From Paenibacillus sp. sptzw28 (GTDB taxonomy: Bacteria > Bacillota > Bacilli > Paenibacillales > Paenibacillaceae): a stretch of 64,000 nucleotides of DNA. The notes beneath the pieces were generated by a model that was not told the origin of the DNA, did not search any database, and worked only from the letters and a program-made list of their open reading frames with translations. Where the stretch lies: the NCBI RefSeq assembly GCF_019550795.1, contig NZ_CP080545.1:4436001-4500000 (forward strand), in the 5' to 3' direction. Shown piece by piece: positions 60,846 to 64,000 of this stretch. Each line of letters begins with the position of its first letter. Positions within the stretch are counted from its first letter, which is position 1. A program made the translations under genes and the position numbers.

Positions 60846-62291
60846 TTAGCTAGTACTTGTGAAAGAAAATTGTTGGTCCGTACCGCCATTGTCTGTCCAT
60901 TGGATCGTATCGGCTCCATTAGCTGTCGAACCATCGGTAATATCAAGCACCTTGCGGCTTTTGACGTTCATGATTTTGAAGTAGCCGTTACCGGTGGTGA
61001 TAATCCGAAACTGCTGGTTTAATCCGCCGTTATCCGTATATTGGATATTATTCGCCCCATCTGCGCTTGAGCCGCTGCTAATGTCCATTATTTTGCCGCT
61101 GTTCCGGTTTTTAATCTTGTAGTAACGGCCGCCAACATCGATGAACTGCCAATGCTGGCTCGTCCAGCCGCCATCCGTGTACTGCTCAATTTGAGCACCA
61201 TCAAGCGTTGAGCCGTTTGTAACTCCGAGAAGCTTGGCACTGTTGCGATTACTGATCTTATAAAAGCTCGTCGTATTAACCGGTTGGTTATTCGAGCCGG
61301 AGATCGCTCCCGTCGCCGTATCGATCGTCAACTCGTCGTACCAGTTCATCGAAAGTGTTGTACTTGTAGGGAAGGTGAGCGGCAGCCACACATATTCTGA
61401 CGTGTTGACCGCTCCCCCCCATGCTCCCGCCCAACGGTCGCCCATATATAGATAAGAAGTAGTCGAGGAGCCTTCTACAGGAATTACGTAAGCAGATTGC
61501 GAGTTATACGTATTGGAATTGCTGAAGTTTGTCGGATTTGTCCAAGTTCCTTCTATACTGGATGCAGTCGCATATTTGGCCTGGTTCGGAGCCCAGCCCG
61601 TAGCGCCGGATGTAATGAGGAAGTAGGTAGATCCACGCTTAAACATAGCTGGAGCCTCTCGATATTGTCCAACCCAAAGCGTATGCACAAGCGCATCGAC
61701 ACCGAGGAAATCAGATGTCAGACGATAAATGTTAAGGTCGGCATTCACCCGCGTAGACGAAATCAAGTAAGCTGTGCCATTGTCGTTATAGACTGTCATA
61801 TCACGCGAATCGTAGTCGAGAGGACGGAAACTGCCGTGATAAGTATAAGGTCCTTCGATATTGCTTGAGGAGGCGACGGCAACGCGGGCTTCCCCATAGT
61901 CAACTCCATTTTCTTTATGCATCCAAAGTACGTACTTGCTCGTCGACGCATTATAAATGATTTTTGGACGTTCGATATTCGCTGTCGCGAGTTCGCCGCC
62001 CATAGCCTTAGTTATGATGTTGGCGCGCAGCTCCCAATTTTTTAAATCCGAAGATCGATATAGTGCTACCAGGTTTGTGCCGTCACGATTTTCACCAACC
62101 CAATAATAGTAGCTTCCGACCTTGATCATGCCGCCACCGTGAGCCTGAATCGGGTTACTGCTTGTATCCTTGAACTGGAATCCATTGTTACTGATCGTTA
62201 CCGATGCTGCACTGGCTGGAACCGCCACGATGTTTAAACAAAGACCGAGAACAACCATTAACGTAAACACTAGCTTCGTTTTCTTCTTCAT
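60846..62291 (-). CDS. Secreted GH43 exo-beta-1,3-galactanase-like enzyme with ricin-type domain (481 aa)
   Basis: Signal peptide (VFTLMVVLGLCLNIVAVPASA). The GH43 propeller (about 32-330) begins with QAHGGGMIKVGSYYYWVGEN, and Glu107 (NIERPK) and Glu212 (YREAPAM) fit the GH43 subfamily 24 pattern, which uses Glu rather than Asp as base. Residues 340-481 form a ricin B-type lectin with three QxW-like repeats (SQHWQF, NQQFRI, DQQFSF). Expected to cut beta-1,3-galactan side of arabinogalactans outside the cell. GGGAGG is eight bases before the ATG; a CRE-like site lies upstream. Confidence 0.9.
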   Translation of the reverse strand: MKKKTKLVFTLMVVLGLCLNIVAVPASAASVTISNNGFQFKDTSSNPIQAHGGGMIKVGSYYYWVGENRDGTNLVALYRSSDLKNWELRANIITKAMGGELATANIERPKIIYNASTSKYVLWMHKENGVDYGEARVAVASSSNIEGPYTYHGSFRPLDYDSRDMTVYNDNGTAYLISSTRVNADLNIYRLTSDFLGVDALVHTLWVGQYREAPAMFKRGSTYFLITSGATGWAPNQAKYATASSIEGTWTNPTNFSNSNTYNSQSAYVIPVEGSSTTSYLYMGDRWAGAWGGAVNTSEYVWLPLTFPTSTTLSMNWYDELTIDTATGAISGSNNQPVNTTSFYKISNRNSAKLLGVTNGSTLDGAQIEQYTDGGWTSQHWQFIDVGGRYYKIKNRNSGKIMDISSGSSADGANNIQYTDNGGLNQQFRIITTGNGYFKIMNVKSRKVLDITDGSTANGADTIQWTDNGGTDQQFSFTSTS

Positions 62292-62353
62292 TTCTTAAAC
62301 CTCCCATCATAATGGTGTTTTCTTGCGGCAAGCGTAGAGACACTGCCTAAAAA

Positions 62354-62367
62354 ATAAAGCGCTTTCA
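62354..62367. promoter_or_regulatory. CRE-like site upstream of the secreted GH43
   Basis: TGAAAGCGCTTTAT on the minus strand agrees with the CcpA consensus at 12 of 14 positions, 63 bp before the start codon. Confidence 0.4.
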
Positions 62368-62537
62368 CCTCCTTGCAAAATCAGATTAAAGACTAGCCCT
62401 TCGATACAATTGTAACTGAAGACTATTCTTTAATTAGCCAATTATTTTTTCTATTGTAAAAATATTTTGACTTTTTCGATGATAGAAACATCTAAATAGG
62501 GCCGCTCATTCGTTCGTGGCGGCCCCGTTATGCGGCC

Positions 62538-63302
62538 TTAGAGAAGCATTCCTCCGGAAGCCTCAATCCGTTGCCCATTTATCCAGCCCATTTCAGACAG
62601 ACATAAAGAAGCGACAATTCCTCCAATATCATCGGGTTCTCCTGCTCTGCCTAACACTGTCAGTGAACTGATATAATCTTTCATTCCTTGATTGTGTTTC
62701 AAAGCCCCCCCGCCGAAATCCGTAGCGATCGCTCCTGGGGCTACCGTATTGACCCGAATCCCTCTAGGTCCCAATTCCTTAGCCATATACTTCGTCAGAA
62801 TTTCCACCGCCCCTTTCATTGCCGCATATGCACCGAAGCCTTCAATCGAAAACCTGGTCAATCCCGTTGAAACGTTGACAATCGCTCCACCATCGGCGAG
62901 AAGAGGAATTAATTTCTGGGTCAAAAAGAAAACGCCTTTAAAATGCACATTCATCAAACTGTCAAACTGTTCTTCGTTTGTGCTTGCAATCGGTGCATGC
63001 AAACCGAAGCCTGCATTGTTAACAAGAAAATCGAAATCATTTCGATCCCATTTTACCATTAACACTTCCGATATCTGTGACACAAAAGCATCGAATGAGG
63101 AAACAAGGCCGGCGTCAAGCTGCAAAGCATGAGCTATGCCGCCATTGCTTTCTATTGCCTTAACAACCGAATCCGCTTCGTCTTTTTGCGTGTGATAAGT
63201 GAGAATCACGTCAATTCCTTTTTCCGATAAAGCCAGAGCTGAATTTCTTCCAAGGCCGCGACTTCCGCCCGTTACCAATGCGATTTTTTTGGTGGTTTGC
63301 AT
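62538..63302 (-). CDS. Short-chain dehydrogenase/reductase (254 aa)
   Basis: Classical SDR: TGGSRGLGRNSALAL cofactor loop, NNAGFG, catalytic Ser in VNVSTGL, Tyr and Lys in YAAMKGA, and GWINGQRIEASGG near the end. The His/Thr pattern after beta-2 (TYHTQKDEAD) suggests NADP(H). AAGGAGAG is seven bases before the ATG. Controlled by a MerR-type promoter directly upstream. Confidence 0.92.
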   Translation of the reverse strand: MQTTKKIALVTGGSRGLGRNSALALSEKGIDVILTYHTQKDEADSVVKAIESNGGIAHALQLDAGLVSSFDAFVSQISEVLMVKWDRNDFDFLVNNAGFGLHAPIASTNEEQFDSLMNVHFKGVFFLTQKLIPLLADGGAIVNVSTGLTRFSIEGFGAYAAMKGAVEILTKYMAKELGPRGIRVNTVAPGAIATDFGGGALKHNQGMKDYISSLTVLGRAGEPDDIGGIVASLCLSEMGWINGQRIEASGGMLL

Positions 63303-63365
63303 CCTATAACTCTCCTTGTAAAACGGATTAACCGCTTGAAATTGAAAATTCAGAGGTTTAAAGTG

Positions 63366-63396
63366 AGATTAGCACTTCGAGATAACTCTAAGTCAA
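63366..63396 (-). promoter_or_regulatory. MerR-type promoter of the SDR gene with 19-bp spacer
   Basis: On the minus strand TTGACT (63391-63396) and TAATCT (63366-63371) are 19 bp apart. The dyad CTTNGAG-ATAA-CTCNAAG (63375-63392) fills the spacer, the diagnostic layout for activation by a MerR protein that twists the DNA. Confidence 0.85.
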
Positions 63397-63413
63397 TAGA
63401 AAGAGGTAAAACG

Positions 63414-63863
63414 ATGAATTATACCATTAGTGATGTTGCCAGAATTTTCAATCTTTCGGTGCATACCTTGCGTTTTTATGATAAAGAAGGGCTTTTCCCA
63501 TTTATTTCACGAAACAAATCCGGGAACAGGGTGTTCACTGCCTGGGATCTGGATTGGATCGCGTTGATTTGCTGCCTGAAAAATACCGGCATGCAAATCA
63601 AAGATATTAAGCAATATTGTGATTGGGCCAAGGAAGGCAGTATAACAGGAGAAATCCGAAAAGAATTGTTCAATAAGCATCGAACAACCGTATTAAAACA
63701 AATCGAGGATTTAAACAAAAATCTGGAACTCATTGATACGAAAATTGCTTTTTACGAAAATCCCGAGAATGACCAATTGATGGACCAGCTTGCCCGGAAA
63801 GTTGCAGGAGATAATATGTATCCTTTGACGCCGCAACCCCGATATCCTGATCACATATCTTAG
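63414..63863 (+). CDS. MerR-family transcriptional regulator (149 aa)
   Basis: N-terminal MerR winged HTH (YTISDVARIFNLSVHTLRFYDKEG) then a coiled-coil dimerisation helix (TTVLKQIEDLNKNLELID). No metal-binding Cys cluster, so it belongs to the AdhR/YraB-like group sensing reactive organic compounds. The ATG at 63414 follows AGAGG by seven bases. Divergent from the SDR gene, which it should activate. Confidence 0.92.
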   Translation: MNYTISDVARIFNLSVHTLRFYDKEGLFPFISRNKSGNRVFTAWDLDWIALICCLKNTGMQIKDIKQYCDWAKEGSITGEIRKELFNKHRTTVLKQIEDLNKNLELIDTKIAFYENPENDQLMDQLARKVAGDNMYPLTPQPRYPDHIS

Positions 63864-63880
63864 AATGTCTTTGGACAAAA

Positions 63881-63914
63881 AAGCTGACTTCGGAGTGTCA
63901 ACCGAAGTCAGCTT
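63881..63914. terminator. Bidirectional terminator after merR
   Basis: AAGCTGACTTCGG and CCGAAGTCAGCTT form a 13-bp perfect stem with an 8-nt loop; its 3' arm covers the last codons of the convergent DinB-like gene. Confidence 0.8.
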
Positions 63915-64000
63915 CTTTACTTATAAACTCGTGATACCACTTTCTAAGCTGATTAATTTGGGCCTGATGATAGCGGCTATGGTCAGCCATGTGCCATAGT
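63898..64000 (-). CDS. DinB-like protein, C-terminal end only
   Basis: Minus-strand frame entering from the window edge and ending at TGA (63898-63900): WHMADHSRYHQAQINQLRKW followed by a short tail. The HxxxHxxYHxxQI pattern resembles the last helix of DinB/DUF664 four-helix proteins, which carries a metal-ligand His. Too short for more. Confidence 0.6.
   Translation of the reverse strand, partial: LWHMADHSRYHQAQINQLRKWYHEFISKEADFG

Noticed and set aside
1..64000. rRNA or tRNA genes, insertion sequences, prophage or integrase genes
   Set aside because: None was recognised on either strand.

Overview
The window looks like chromosome of a Paenibacillus-type member of the Bacillota. The evidence is strong AGGAGG-type ribosome binding sites with frequent TTG/GTG starts, a T-box leader, a YjcZ-like microprotein, an rbsRKDACB operon in the Bacillus subtilis gene order, and two LplABC/YtcQ-type sugar importers that come with regulators and glycosidases but no ATPase gene of their own. 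I saw no rRNA, tRNA, CRISPR array, prophage or insertion sequence.

Layout. 1-3.9 kb: a cut-off LacI regulator divergent from a large TIM-barrel glycoside hydrolase. 4-5.1 kb: MarR regulator and nitroreductase. 5.2-11.4 kb: ribose operon with two operators around its promoter, an apparent ATC start codon in rbsR, and an alternating hairpin repeat array ending at the rbsA ribosome binding site. 11.6-19.4 kb: GH3 enzyme, YjcZ-like microprotein, glycerol-1-phosphate dehydrogenase, lipoate ligase, ROK fructokinase, aldo/keto reductase. 19.5-31.9 kb: a beta-xyloside/arabinoside-type locus on the minus strand, with a YesM sensor kinase, two permeases, a cupin-AraC regulator, two YesN-like response regulators, a solute-binding protein and a GH43 enzyme broken by a frameshift. 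32-44 kb: LysR/DapA-like pair, SNF2 helicase, an unrecognised two-domain protein, GltB-like flavoprotein, T-box-controlled asd, WYL regulator and MFS exporter. 44.2-50.3 kb: GH31, alditol oxidase, and a slightly more AT-rich patch with a small membrane protein and two aminoglycoside-phosphotransferase-like kinases. 50.4-62.3 kb: a second glycan locus with a membrane-bound AraC regulator, two permeases, a binding protein, a formylglycine sulfatase, its formylglycine-generating enzyme, a GH43 and a secreted GH43/ricin-type galactanase-like enzyme. 62.5-64 kb: SDR reductase under a MerR-type promoter, its MerR regulator, and the tail of a DinB-like protein.

How it fits together. The gene set describes a plant or algal polysaccharide degrader: secreted or surface enzymes release oligosaccharides, two ATPase-less ABC importers take them up (probably sharing an MsmX-type ATPase encoded elsewhere), and cytoplasmic GH3, GH31 and GH43 enzymes finish hydrolysis. 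The sulfatase/FGE pair suggests the second locus handles a sulfated glycan.

The most unusual features are non-coding. A family of hairpin repeats shares the core CTTCGKAAGCATA. It occurs at three separate transporter loci, each time ending two or three bases before the Shine-Dalgarno sequence of a transporter gene. In addition, a block of about 60 bp is repeated upstream of the first-locus permease and binding-protein genes and looks like a dedicated activator site. Coordinates of starts were chosen from ribosome binding sites seen in the sequence; no database search was possible.
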